Positions 1 through 11,239 of a DNA stretch of 64,000 bases are shown here, piece after piece. Made by a program: the position numbers and the translations under genes. This DNA is from Bryum argenteum (taxonomy: Eukaryota; Streptophyta; Bryopsida; Bryales; Bryaceae). The notes below the pieces were generated by a model that was not told the origin of the DNA, did no database searches, and saw only the letters and a program-made list of their open reading frames with translations. The stretch lies in assembly GCA_037043015.1 (NCBI GenBank), contig CM073326.1, positions 2,480,001 to 2,544,000 of the forward strand. Direction: 5' to 3'. Positions within the stretch are counted from its first letter, which is position 1, and every line of letters starts with the position of its first letter.

Positions 1-1356
1 ATTATGTTCTGTAATAGTTAGCGATGTATATAAATTGTTATTGGGGGTATTTATAAAAAATCCATCTATTAGGCTGGTTTCACTATAATTTTGTCCTCCT
101 TGTCTCGAATATACAGTGTTTGTTGGTATATATGTTAGTTGTAGGGAATTTGTGAATGCTCGCCAATCCTTGTCTTCTAATTGCGGTGGAGTTGTGTCTA
201 ATTCGTGTCGACGACCTATGAGAGCTATGTCTCTACTAAAATCCCCACATAATATTTGAATGTGGTTAGGGTGTGCTGTAATCTGTTGTGTTATTTGTAG
301 TTGTATTGTTTCTAAGTAAGGGGTGTCTTTGGATGTGTGGCATGTACATGTGTATAAGTAACCAAGGTTGTAGGGGTTCATTTTTTATTTTTATGATTTG
401 TAAATATGGTGATATTGCGGCGGGGGTTGGGATTTTGGTAACATTACCTGAGTATGTGTATTTGTTGTTTATAAATAACAAAAGGCCTCCTCTTGTAGGT
501 GTATATTCCATTCGTTGTTGCATGCATCGCGTTAGTGCGTGTGTGTTGTTGAAGATCATTTTGTGATTTGGAAATAGGTTTTGAAGGTATCTGGTAGATT
601 TTGTGGCAGTTAGTTTAGTTTTTTGTATTGCGATGATTGCAGGGCTTGTTGGAGTGTTAGTGATTAATTCATGTAGATTTGGGAGGGCGGTGTTGAGCGA
701 TGAGGCATTCCATGTGACTATATGTGTTTTATGGTTTGTGGTGATTGGTGTTGTATTTTGTGGGGGGGTACATCCGGTCTTTGGAGGATGGGAGTATTCG
801 GGGAAGAGGTTCGTTGAATTTTAGGGGCTTGTAAGTAGGTTCTCGGGTAGAAATGGGAATTTGTTTTTAGTTGTTCTTGATTGGGTGGTGTGTTGTTTTG
901 TTGAATGAATTCGTATAATTGTTTGTGTATGGTATTTGGGGGGTTTATTAGGTTACAATTTATGTTTTTGAATTGTGTATATGGGTGTGGGTTGTTAAGA
1001 TGTCTTTCTGGTGGGTTTTGAAGTGTGGCCATTTCGTTCAGTAATATAGTAGTCCAATTAGGATTTGTGGGGTGTTCAAGGATTCGATTTGCATGTTTAC
1101 GGTGATGGATTTATTGTTGTGATAAGAGCGTATAATATGCGAGGTCTTTGGGTGATGGTAGTTTTCATGGATGTAATTTGTAAGATATGGGTATTTTATT
1201 TGTCTTCGGATGTTGTGGGTGAGTATTTATGAGACATGGCGCGAATTGTGTTGATAGATGTTGGTATTCGGGATGTAGACTAATTGTGCATGGTATAAAG
1301 TAGTTTTTGCATCTACGTTTGTGAACGGATGGGTGTGTTTTAAGTATATTTGGCAT

Positions 1357-1385
1357 GGGCCCAGGTTAGTTTCGATATCACCGCA
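1357..1385 (-). other. 2A-like motif, second copy broken by a one-base deletion
   Basis: About 720 bp downstream in the element the same module recurs: CGDIETN, then PGPMPN in another frame. Comparison with the intact copy shows one C missing in the Asn-Pro codons (AACC-TGG against AACCCTGG). The flanks match too (YNDKYHLTR against YNDIHHLIK upstream, MPNI against MPNV downstream), so a whole module was duplicated, not just the motif. Confidence 0.72.
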
Positions 1386-2077
1386 TCGTGTTAAATGATA
1401 TTTGTCGTTGTATGTGTATTGGTAATTTTTGTAGTGTGGTTTGTTGATTTTGGTACTTTTGTAGATATAGTGTTGTTTGTGTGTGTTTTGTATGTTTTTG
1501 AGTTATTGATTTGTAGGTGAGTTGGAGAGGTCGGGTTTGTTTGTTTGTATGTATAGTGTATTGCGTAGCGTTTGTTGTTTTGAGGTTGGATATTTTAGTA
1601 TGTTTTGAGTGATGTAGTTGTTGTCTGTAATGGAATGTTTTTTTTTTTGTTGGGTTTATTTAGTTTTTGAGGCCAAATTATCGGTGTGGATGTAATGGTG
1701 TGTATTTGGATTTTGTATATTGTTTTTAGTTTATAGCGAGGTTTGGGAGGCCGAACTTGGTTTTTTATTTGGTTAGAATTGTGTGTGTGGTTTGTTTGTT
1801 TACTTATGGATATTTTATGGTATTTTATGTAGTGTAGATGTTCTCTTGTGACGAGGTATTTTTGTTTGTTTCTGTTAATTTGTTTTAGTTTTAGAAGCCC
1901 CATAAGTTGAGCTTTTTGTGTCTCTAACTTGGGTGTAATGGTGCGTGTGTGGGTTTTGTATGTTGTTTTTAGATTTGGTTTATAGGTGAGGCCGGGAGGC
2001 CGAGCTCGCATTTTCATGTTTAACGTGTTTTGTGTGCGGTTTGTATGTTTGGGGTGTTTTTCAAACACATTTGGCAT

Positions 2078-2107
2078 AGGGCCAGGGTTGGTTTCAATAT
2101 CCCCACA
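2078..2107 (-). other. 2A-like (ribosome-skipping) motif, intact copy
   Basis: The minus strand encodes CGDIETNPGP followed directly by MPN. It fits the established 2A consensus D-(V/I)-E-x-N-P-G-P, and the upstream HHLIK fits the hydrophobic/basic stretch usually found before it. In known 2A peptides the ribosome skips the Gly-Pro bond, separating upstream and downstream products. Here it would release about 30 residues or more from the front of the LINE ORF2 protein. The motif is seen directly. Activity is inferred from family knowledge and untested. Confidence 0.8.
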
Positions 2108-2239
2108 TTTGATTAGATGATGTATATCATTATATTTGTAATAATATGTGTTGAAAGTTCTCTTGGATACACTCATTGAGGTAGTGTTAAAAATAGTCTT
2201 TTTATCAAATTTGGTTTTGGCCAAGAAATATATTAATTG

Positions 2240-2354
2240 AAAAAATAGGTTATCTAAAAATAGGTTTTCTAAAAATAGGTCTTCTAAAAATATGTCTCTA
2301 AAAATAGGTTTTCTAAAAATATGTCTTCTAAAAATATTTTTTCTAAAAATAGAT
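2240..2354 (-). repeat. 15-bp tandem repeat keeping frame with LINE ORF2
   Basis: About eight units of a 15 bp repeat (plus-strand core TCTAAAAATAGGTTT with variants). On the minus strand each unit reads as a pentapeptide of the type E-(N/D)-(L/I)-F-L, and the frame runs on into the 2A-bearing ORF2. One unit is a base short (GAGAC where others have GAAGAC), which shifts the frame. The differences between units mostly keep residues similar. Confidence 0.7.
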
Positions 2355-2395
2355 TGATAATTAATTTAAAAATATTTGTATTTTTACTTAATTTT

Positions 2396-2449
2396 ATTAG
2401 TATTTCTATTTTTAGTAAGTCTATTAGTATTTCTATTTTTAGTAAGTCT
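2396..2449 (-). repeat. 27-bp tandem repeat, two copies
   Basis: Two perfect 27 bp copies (2396-2422 and 2423-2449) next to the 15 bp array. On the minus strand each reads DLLKIEILI in the same frame that leads to the pentapeptide repeats. This frame opens after a TAA near 2478 and has no ATG, so initiation would need another mechanism or lies further in. Confidence 0.75.
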
Positions 2450-2605
2450 ATTTTTGGCCTTCCTTTGTTTTATATTTGGAGTTCATTAATTTCTTCAAGT
2501 TGGTGGTATTTAGTAATACCTTATTGTTTTTTTTGTGTTTGTTATTAGTATAAAAATATACCAACAATAAAAACTTGTATCTTACCGCTGCGTTATTTGT
2601 CAAAG

Positions 2606-4207
2606 CTAGTTTGACGTGTCCATGTTTCCTTCGATCGCCAAAATATCTGATCTTTCCCCTACACTATCTATGCATTGCATTGTAGCTGCTAATTGTTGTT
2701 TGAGTAGAGCTAGCTGTGTGTTCAACTTCTTTGAAGATGTGTCCACATACTCTTTTGCTTCCTTGATCATTGACTCCTTCATGGTTCCAAGCTCTCTTCG
2801 TATCTCGTTATTGCCTTCTTTGACCGCATCTTTCATGAGTTTCTCAAGCTCTTGTTTTGAATAGCCCTTGTGTGGAGCATTTTCCATGGCTTCGACCGTG
2901 TTTGCTAATGCCGTGTTGACATCCGAAAACCCCAAAGATGTAAGTTCCTCTTGAGATGGTGCATTAATTCCATCAGGACTCTTAGGGTGAGGGGTAAATT
3001 CCACATATTTACCCAACATTTTTACATTCTTTTTTAAGTGTTTCTTATAAACAGCCGGATTTAGACACTGGACGTTACAACTTCCCACATGCTTTTTACC
3101 CTCAAGTCGGAAAAACACATTGACAACATTTTTCTCGCCCATATGTTTTTTAATCTCATACTCAATTTCTTGAGTACTTTTGACTTTGTTGAGATTTTTG
3201 ACTATGAGGATGAGTGCATTCTTTTGGGCTTTCTCTTTGTCCGTTAGCTTCTCTTTCATTGAAACTTTTGCCTCTAGGATTTCATTATCAACCGTGACTT
3301 TGTATTTTATGATCTTGTTATATTGTTCCGGTGATGTGGCAACAACCCATGCAAAGTTAAATTCTTTTTTCTTTTGGACATTAGTTATCTCATACTCATG
3401 ACCTCTATAAAACCCTTCCGCCATGGTTTCCTCTAAAACATCAAACCATTCTTTGCCCCTAAGGTTTTCGCTTGAAATCTTTGCTGAAAGGAGGTTATTG
3501 AGTGCAAGTGCGTCATACGACTTGCACACTTTACCCCTCCTCGAGACGTTATCATCCATAGTAAGGATGAACGCTCTCGTTCCTTGGAGGAGTGCCTTTC
3601 CATCCTTATGGGGCTCTTTCAAATGAATTTTAATTAGGCCATTCCAAGTCTTAGACTTGTGAAAACAAAAAATTGCTATGTTTTCACTGATTTCTTCTCC
3701 AACTTCTATCTTCATCTTTTTTAGTCTTTCTTTTGTTTTCTCCAATATCAAGTCTCTTGCCCATCTGTTCTCTTCTATTTCAAAATGGATGGCTATGTGG
3801 TAGTCAAATGAAAACCCTTGGTCGTCAACCTCAACATCAAACGGGATTTGAGTGAGGTTGAAGTGTTGGCCTTCCACCCCATCCTCCCTTTTGTAGGGCC
3901 ATTCTTCTTTGAATAACCCAAGGAAAAGAAGGGGTGGCGTTTAGGGTTTCCTTTGCCTCCTCATGTTCCATGCCACTTTTCATTAACTCATGCACACTTA
4001 CAAATCTATCCTTTGGTAAATTCTTTTTGCGATTGGTCCAATTTAGTGCTTGAAACCCAAGCCAAAAGGGAGGACGTGGTGCAATATGCTCCTTTCCTTA
4101 GCCTTCTTTTGGCTTGACGTTTCGTTCATTGCACTTAATCTCTTTTGTGAAGCACTCACCTCTTCCATACCAACATCTTTGGGGTTTGAGGAACTTGTAG
4201 ATGCCAT
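2606..4207 (-). pseudogene. LINE ORF1-type protein with C-terminal coiled coil, frameshifted
   Basis: The largest intact piece is 423 codons (3877-2606). Going upstream, the same protein continues in other frames to an ATG at 4207 (MASTSSSNPKDVG), with frame changes near 4073 and 3920. The middle is charged and Lys/Glu-rich. The C-terminal 85 residues (from about YSKQELEKLM) form a predicted coiled coil. It has no CCHC knuckle and no obvious RRM. It sits immediately upstream of and co-oriented with the endonuclease-encoding ORF2, separated by about 130 bp, as ORF1 does in two-ORF LINEs. ORF1 is usually a nucleic-acid-binding chaperone. I do not recognise this subfamily by sequence, so the call rests on position, coiled coil and decay. 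Confidence 0.68.
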
Positions 4208-5073
4208 CTGAAAATATAAACAATGTTTCTGTAAGGTTTGTAGAGGTTTGCTCTCTTTTACCTCTCTTCCATTCACTTCCCCCAATTTAATTTGAGGGCC
4301 TATGTGAATGGGTTTTGAGAGAGAGCATTTCAAATTATAAGGCAATGCAATCATTGACCTACTTAAACATCTACATATTCTAAGGTTTTTGTGCATTACA
4401 TGCAACCTTTGCAATTTATCATGTCCAATCATTCCCATTCTCTTATGTACTTTTAATGGTCTTTCCTCAATTTTCCAAGCCCATGCAGACCTATCTTCTT
4501 TACTAGGATAATCATCCACATAGAGACACCATCGCATGAGGGTTTGTTTCAATATAATAACTGTGGTGGAAAGTCTTCTTTCAAAATAAGAAAGACATTC
4601 TTTACTACTACAACATGAAATACCTTCTATCCTAGACATACAAACATGCATTTTATGTGAGACTTTGGTTTTAGTGTAGTTCACGTGATTATCTCTATAT
4701 GTTCTATTTACATTGCTACAATGGTAATCGTGCATACTATAATGAAGAACAATGAAGAGTACAAAGTTCGAAATAGTACCTGAAGTTGCTGCAACTGGAG
4801 TTGGCAGTTGGGACGGCAAGTATTGATTACACCAATGTTTTTTTATTTGGTTCGATCTTTGTTCGATTCTTGTCGATTATCGATCTTTCACTCCAGTCGT
4901 CATTTTCGCAGATCGGGTTTTCTTCCGCTTTTTCCTGGCGGATCGGCACTTCCTGGTACTCGCTCTTTCAGCTTTTGTGGGCTGCTGCAACGTCGTTACT
5001 TCAACTCTTGGCAGCGCCGACGGATACGACAAAACCTTCTCTACTACAGCGGCGGGAATCGACCGGTCGTCTT

Positions 5074-5189
5074 CTCGAATCGATCCGGTCGTCCTTTGAT
5101 TCCTCTCGTCACGGGACGCCGGGGGAGGAAGCGATCCGTCGTCCTCTCGAATCGATCCGGTCGTCCTTTGATTCCTCTCGCCACGGGAC
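5074..5189. repeat. 72-bp period tandem duplication
   Basis: A 44 bp stretch beginning CTCGAATCGATCCGGTCG at 5074-5117 recurs at 5146-5189 with one or two differences. A partial third copy (GACCGGTCGTCTTCTCGAAT) precedes the first. The sequence is GC-rich compared with its surroundings. Confidence 0.75.
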
Positions 5190-5869
5190 AGACGGTTCTA
5201 ACAACAAAACTGGATTCGCAAAGTTCGGATCCGTCACATTCATTTCATACAGTAGTGACAAGTTTTCCAAAGACATTTTCCAATCCGAGTACTTCCTATC
5301 AACAACGCCTCTTGCACATACCTACTACCTTTAACTTTGAACTCTATCATGCTAATACTAGGCAACAAGTGCAGTTAAAAGAAAACATTTCAAGTTCACA
5401 AATTCAAGAAAAATCGGTTTCGCACCTAGAAGTCGGGCCGACGATCGAGATACGAGGAGGCAATGAGCTTTCTCGAGCGTTGCTATAATGATTTGAGAGG
5501 GCATTCTAGTCTTGGTATCATGATTTATACTACTCTTCGTCGGACCGACATTCATTCTCGATCAAATTTCGATCGTCCATTGTTCGATTTCGTTTACCGT
5601 TATTAACTTTTCTAGGGTTTTTTGCAATTTTCATCTGCATGAGTGGTTGTGATCTCGATCTCGTAATACCGGATGCCAAAATTAGTCTCATATTTACGAG
5701 ATTCTTGAGATTAGGGTTTAGGCAACTTACCCGAGATCCGTTGAGGTAGCTTATCGCGGATCGCAGTGTCATTTGTGTCTTCTCTCGCTTGCTCTCCTTC
5801 TTCTCGAACCACCTCGGGTCCTCTTCGATTGGCGCCTCAAGTGATTCTCAGAGGTCTACTACATCGCTC

Positions 5870-6140
5870 GAACATGCTAGGGTCGTTCTCCCGATTTGAC
5901 GTTGCGGGCGATACTTCAATTCTCGTCTTTTGACTTCTAAGCTCCCGATCTTTCGTGACCGCTCGCACGAGGCTAGCATCGTTCTCCCGGACTTTGCGTT
6001 GCGGTGATACTTGAGTCGTCGTCTTCATCGATTTCTGTGAGTTTGGTTTGGTTTTGACTTCTCGACCGATCGATCTTCTCAGACCGCTCGCACAAGCTAG
6101 CATCGTTCTCCCGGACTTGACGTTGCAAGTCATACCGAAT
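5870..6140. repeat. Three diverged direct repeats of about 100 bp
   Basis: The core CTAGCATCGTTCTCCCGGAC (variant in the first copy) followed by TT(G)ACGTTGC occurs near 5874, 5971 and 6096. The second and third copies are preceded by GACCGCTCGCAC. Tandem units like these are common in LINE 5' UTRs, and this array lies upstream of the minus-strand LINE, but the link is inferred. Confidence 0.6.
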
Positions 6141-7077
6141 CCTCTTGTTCCTTGGTTTCTCGTAGCGAGATGATGTTTCGAGTTCTCAACTTCGATCGAC
6201 TTTGTCTTTTACATGCGCGTAGGTGTATTCGCGGCTCCTCGGATTGCCTTGATGAATGCGGTTTAAATCCTGGAGCGCTAAAGTCAGATTTTGCTTCCAT
6301 GGGCTGAAACTTTGTTTGGATAGCATCGTGAGTGTGATGGTGCCTCTCTTCTGCGGATCTTCTGTCTGCTCTTTAATATTGTCACATGTCCTAGTTTACA
6401 GAAAAATGTACCACCTTCATGCATATGGTTAGGCAAAACTATCCCTATATGCTCAATGTTATTATGAGCAGAGAGTGTATAGTATATTGTAAAGCCTAGC
6501 AAAAACAGCAATAGGAGATTGGTGTAAAAAAGCAGGTTAAGGAAATCAAGCTGTGAAAATCTCTTCTCATTGCTTCCAGTTGATGAAGTCATTGCAATGT
6601 GTTGTCCTTGTGTCTCTCGATGAGAGAGAATGGAGGGGGTGTTGACTTAGATCGTTTGATCTTGTATGTGGAGTTTTGAGGTTGTGTCGCACACACGCGG
6701 TCAGTTCGTATGTCCAGCTCATACAACCAGATCTGCCAACACATGGATGCAACACTCATCCCAGACCAAGCTTGGAAATTGTAAATCTAGATCTAGATCT
6801 GAAAGTTTGTGTAAGGGTGCTGACTTCACTAGTGCGAGATCTGTAAGTTTTTGTAGGTTTCCAAGCCTCCGTGTGTGTGCAACTGCATCCCAGCATGCCA
6901 ACCTCTTCTCCACTTACATTTACAAAGTTTTCATGTCAAACACAAGGGTGTGCGTCCAGAGACTAACACACCCTCTCTCCTCCTCTCCTCACCATGAAAC
7001 GCGGAGCTACTCTTTCCCCATCCCTGGTGTATCTATAGAATTTCAACATTCATATACTAGCAATGTACTTAGTATAA

Positions 7078-7310
7078 CTACTTCAAGAAGTACCTCGTAT
7101 GAAGCGACACACACAATGTCCTTCATTGACATGTACGTTTATCTTCACTCATTGAGTAACTAGAACATCAAAAGTCACATCCAAAAAATCACCACAAAAA
7201 GGATCACAGTAGCCAGCTTCGTCAACCTGACAATGCTGTTACAAACTGATAGGAGTATGCGACTGTAATCGCTTTGATCGAAAGGAATTCTCAGCCATAT
7301 AAAATAAAAT
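7078..7310 (+). repeat. Direct repeat A1 (second copy at 15372-15595)
   Basis: About 225 bp beginning ACTTCAAGAAGTACCTCGTA and ending near AAAATAAAAT is found again 8.3 kb away in the same orientation, with few substitutions and small deletions. The second copy lies just beyond the 3' end of the CRM-domain gene. No coding frame is conserved. It may be a duplicated gene tail or part of a transposon. Confidence 0.8.
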
Positions 7311-7659
7311 AGGAGTTGAGGCTAGCTCTAAGGATTTTACACTGTAAGCGAGGGCCAATAATATTCGAAGATATTTGTCTTCCACCAAATTTAGCACATG
7401 AATGTCACTAATATGGCTCCAAGTGAATGAAAATGAATCTCCCAAATGGTGGGTTCTTTACATCTCCTTGGAGACGATGTGAGAACAATAAATGCACTTG
7501 AGTCACCTTTTTATTCATGGCCCCAATGGCCCATTCACGTGCTACATGAGAGGGATTGGCATAACTTCCTATGTTGACTTCTGAGAAGGAACAACAAATT
7601 TTCTCGATGAATATATTGTACATAAGGGCACTCAGGGCTTGTTTACATTCTTGTGGTTT

Positions 7660-8520
7660 ACTTATTGGAGGTCATGTGGATCAGATCTTGAGTCAAAAGG
7701 CCTCGTAGATTGCGAGATTGCAATGTATTAGTACTAAAAATAGATAAAAGAATTTGTCATTTTCATTTTGAAGTAAAAATGCTACCTACATACTTGTTGT
7801 CACAAAAATTTACAAACTAAAAAGTTGTTTGCTTTTATCTCAAGGGGCACTCTTGAACCAAAAGAGGTCACCGGAAAATTTTCAATAGGTCAAATAATAG
7901 CCTTGCAATGATGGTAACCGCTCGAATATTACACAAAGGAAAAATGTCCAAAACTAGTTCTTAAATGGTTGTCATGTATTCCTCAACTCTTAAATGAGAT
8001 TGGGGTCTGTACCACATAAACATAAACTAGAGTGACCCACAAATTACAAATAAAGTTGAAACCCAACAGTGGATGAAGGAGAATCAACTCCACAATATCC
8101 ATGTTAGTTTTCAAATTATTTATCAAAGAAACAGTCATCATTGCAAATCCGATACAAATATGATCCAAATTTTAAAAATTCCAACTAAAAGTTGTTGATT
8201 TCATCTTAATATCGCCATCATGTAAAAACAATTCATGAAGAACTAAATTGAATTTCAGCGAAAACTAACTTGCAATAGTAAGACATGCCCCACGTTTGAT
8301 AACTTAATAACAAGAGCTGCTATCACTAAAATGCATGTCATTAATTGAAACTTACTTGGATGAGTTCAAAGTTTTTACCACATAAACTAGACTTGGTTTG
8401 AAAATCAATCCAAGCCACTTCATCCAAAACGGACTTTGGATGAAGAAGATATGGCTCTTCAAAGTTGCTGCTTGCCATCCAAAATATTGTTTTTCTACAT
8501 TTCTACGTTGCCTTTAGGGG
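7660..8520 (-). mobile_element. Non-autonomous repeat, family R, copy 1 (about 860 bp)
   Basis: This segment aligns by eye, in opposite orientation, with the TTAA-flanked element at 22250-23187. Shared landmarks include AAAATGTCCAAAACTAG, GTTGTTTGCTTTTATCTC and GATGAAGAAGATATGGCTC. Its right end reads TTTAGGGG then TCAA, a one-base change from the TTAGGGG-TTAA end of that element. The left end is blurred. It has no coding potential. Confidence 0.62.
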
Positions 8521-8524
8521 TCAA

Positions 8525-10050
8525 GTTATCATCACAACTTTCTCCATTACCATTAGTAGCATCTTATTGTTGAAGTAATGAACAGACAAAACAACATCTT
8601 TGATAGTCCACGGACAAAAGGATATCATGAATGTGCAATTTGACATTGTGATAAGTACGATGTTAAATTTAGCCTTCTCATTTGAGCATCTTGAAAGAAA
8701 ATTATTGCTCTTTTGTTGCCTGCAACTTGCACTTGAGCTCGTCTTTCTCATAACCACAAGGAGGACCTGGAATTCTCCCATGTGGGAATATGGAAAATCA
8801 GGCTCTCATACCCTCTAGGCAATTGAAATGAGGCCCTCGTACCCCTCATCACAAACAAGAACAAGGTGGGGGCATAATTCCCCTTTATGGCACAGTCCCT
8901 AGGTAATGGAAAAGTGGCCATTTTAAGGGTTGAGAAGAGGGGATTTGTTTAAATTTTTCTATGACTTTTGTCACAAGCTCCTTGTGAGCGATACTTTTAA
9001 ACATTAAGCGATACTCTACTCATAAATTTGATTTTGAAGCACTTTGTACATTGCCTCAAGAATCATGCTAATTTATCTCAAAACATTTCTTGGATGCACA
9101 TGCATGCAGTTGTTGTGTTTTCTAGAGCAAGTGGTGAAGGAAAAGGAGACACTTTTGAATGGAAAAGTGGGTGATGATTCATGCTTCATGAAAATTTAGC
9201 CGGGGTGGCGGTGCTGTGGGTGGGGCTGTGGATTTGCGCCGCCCGCGTCATCCCAGCAGCCAAACTGGCCAATTTCAAGGAAGTGTTAACCTTCACATTG
9301 GCTTGGAGTGATTTCTTCCTGCTCTTGTTTCTCGTCACCGTCAAGTCCGTCGATGATGCCTTCAACGATGTCATCGCTCTCAAACAGCATTTCAATCCAC
9401 TCTTTCTTTTCCTTTAGAAAAACAGCAATCTCAAGAGAGGTCTACTTTGATTGCTCTCAAACAACAATTTAACCCACTCCTCCTTTTTCTCTAGGAAAAA
9501 CAGCTTCGAAGAATCTCAAGGAACAACAATTCAATCCACTCGATCCTTTTTTTATAGGAAAAGCAGCTTTTGAAGAATCTCAAGGGGAGGTCTATTTTGA
9601 GTCTTTGGGAAAACCTGACTTGATGTGTGTGTTGCAGGGGTTGTAGATTCTTGAGTGATGGCTTGTTCAAAAGCTCATCTGATCGGACTGTTTGTCAGCA
9701 ATGAAAGAGAAATTCAAGTGACGTATCATCCACTTTGTTTCATTTCTTTTAAACTCTTCAAGAATCTGTGTTCGGTTTTGAGAGCTGGAATGGCGTATTG
9801 TTTTAAGCGCGTCCCTGGCTAAATTGTGCATTTACAAAGGATACTAGTCAGAGAAGATTGGGGTGTGAGTTTGTAGAATGTTAACATATTAATACTCAAA
9901 ACTGATCACAAAAATTCATTATGATCACTCTCAAGCGAAATTGCTACGATTGCTACGCATAGTTTACAGCGGAGCTTTTTTTAAAAAATATTTTGGGAAA
10001 TCACCCAAAAATATTTTTTGTTGTGAAAAGCAAGGCCCTTGAAGATTGTA
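8525..10050. other. Intergenic, with a three-unit tandem repeat; no gene seen
   Basis: AT-rich DNA. A 78-codon plus-strand frame at 9181-9417 runs into the repeat described next and looks accidental. Confidence 0.5.
9376..9600. repeat. Three degenerate tandem units of about 75 bp
   Basis: The unit has a core like TCTCAAACARCAATTT, then CCACTC, TCCTTTTTC, then TAGGAAAAACAGC and ends AATCTCAAG. It appears around 9376, 9453 and 9520 with increasing divergence. Confidence 0.6.
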
Positions 10051-10805
10051 AAGATTTAAGCTAATGGATGATTTGTTTTTTTGGCGTTAAAAAGTCACCA
10101 ACTAAGAAGTTGTTTACCTTCATCTCAAAAACCTCCTTCAACCAAAAAAAAAGATATACTATGGGCAAATAATGGCCTTGCAATAGTGAAAGCTGCCTAA
10201 ACTTTACGAAGGAAAAAATGTCCAAAAAACTTGACCTCTTGCACGAAAATGCATGCCGTGTATTTCTCATATATAGGATGGATATAAGGTTTCTAGCAAA
10301 GAAACATGATTCAAGTTGGCATCCAACCTTAGAAACAAAGGTGAAATTTAAATATGGATGAAGGAGTTATAACACTTCAAATGTCATCCATTTTGTCACA
10401 TTTTATTATTGTAGAAACATTGTAGCAATCCAATACTAGAACTATTTGGTTCAAAAACCTTCCAACTTGAGATTTGTTAGCATTCACCTCAACCGAATAA
10501 TTATGCGGAAAAAATTCATGCAAAAGTAATATTGATTTTACATATATGGCTTGCAATGGTAAAATGTGCCTAATATTTGAAAACCCAAAAATAGAGTTGA
10601 CTTCACTAAAATGAGTGTCATTATCTCAAACTTCATTGTCCGAAGCTCCAATTTTTACCACAAAAAATTGAGCTTAATTTGCAACCCAACTCCAGTGATA
10701 TTGTCCAAAACGGAGTCCCAATGAAGAAATTATGGCTCTCCATCCTTTCTGCCTTTCAATCAAAGTGTTGATTTTGATATGTGGCACGTCTCAGAGTTAA
10801 GTATG
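10050..10805 (-). mobile_element. Non-autonomous repeat, family R, copy 2
   Basis: Matches copy 1 over most of its length in the same order: GTTGTTTACCTTCATCTC, GGCCTTGCAATAGTG, AAAAATGTCCAAAA, GCATGCCGTG, then CAAAACGGAGTCCCAATGAAG. Ends are degenerate. The right end near 10800 reads CAGAGTTAAG where the intact element has AGGGGTTAAG. Confidence 0.55.
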
Positions 10806-11239
10806 TTAAGATTGACGGCATTACAAATAAGACTGCAATCATACTTTATTTCTAGGAGGTTCTAAAAATATCGATGAATGGGACCTTATTCTTCTATTTA
10901 AGTATTATAATTAATGTTGTAAAGCAACAAATGCACATCTATCGTAAATCATTTGCATACTACTACATCGTATGAGATGAATGACCAAATTAAGGGGTTT
11001 ATAGGACTTCCAAATAGTCTAAAAAAACTTCTTCTAGTTGAGTTTCCCATAAATTTACATTGCATTCACATTTCAAACATTCAAGTCAAGATTATCTACA
11101 AAAGTATATCTCATCAATTAAAAGAAATATTACAAAAACAACAAAATTTAAGAAATAAGAAATAACTCTTTATAGTGGCAAATAACTCTTGCCAAATACA
11201 AATGTGGTAGCACCATGCAAATAACATCTCAAGAACTTC
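10806..11239. other. Intergenic spacer 3' of the kinase gene
   Basis: AT-rich sequence between repeat R copy 2 and the kinase stop codon. It presumably includes the kinase 3' UTR. I see no other feature. Confidence 0.4.

Larger units (their letters stand above)
1..2478 (-). mobile_element. APE-type LINE, 5' part of ORF2 (decayed), with 2A-like N-terminus; continues beyond the left edge
   Basis: Reading the minus strand from about 2478 down, an open frame of short repeats leads into a Lys/Asn/Thr-rich N-terminal region (first in-frame ATG at 2176, stop at 1595). This region contains the 2A-like motif at 2078-2107. A second, broken module lies at 1357-1385, then a Pro/Gln-rich linker (about 1032-720). 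An apurinic-type endonuclease domain follows (about 722-1): it opens with TWNASSL, has RGGLLLF in the middle, then CGDFS and SLIDGFF. Typical LINE endonucleases have a Glu where this copy reads AIQKTK, and GDFN where it reads GDFS, so catalytic residues are lost. Frame changes are visible near 268 and 720 and between the modules. No reverse transcriptase is in the window. The LINE endonuclease assignment is firm. The clade (CR1/L2/RTE-like or other) is not determined. Confidence 0.82.
4208..7077. other. Spacer upstream of the LINE: possible 5' UTR, repeats, no recognised gene
   Basis: An open minus-strand frame runs from 4819 into the ORF1 start but resembles no family. GC-richer sequence from 4800 to 6260 contains two sets of tandem repeats (listed separately) and could be the promoter or 5' UTR of the LINE. 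A 102-codon minus-strand frame (6592-6284) carries one strong hydrophobic stretch (LLFYTNLLLLFLLGF), and a 165-codon plus-strand frame (6666-7163) has no recognisable features. I would not call either a gene on this evidence. Confidence 0.4.

Noticed and set aside
2321-2548. 75-codon plus-strand frame rich in Ser, Ile and Phe
   Set aside because: Antisense reading of the 15 and 27 bp repeats. The minus strand connects to the LINE instead.
4043-4819. 258-codon minus-strand frame upstream of ORF1
   Set aside because: Only its last 50 or so codons (from 4207) belong to ORF1. The upstream part shows no protein-like pattern.
6666-7163. 165-codon plus-strand frame
   Set aside because: No domain, no ATG context of note, and it ends inside direct repeat A1, whose other copy has no such frame.
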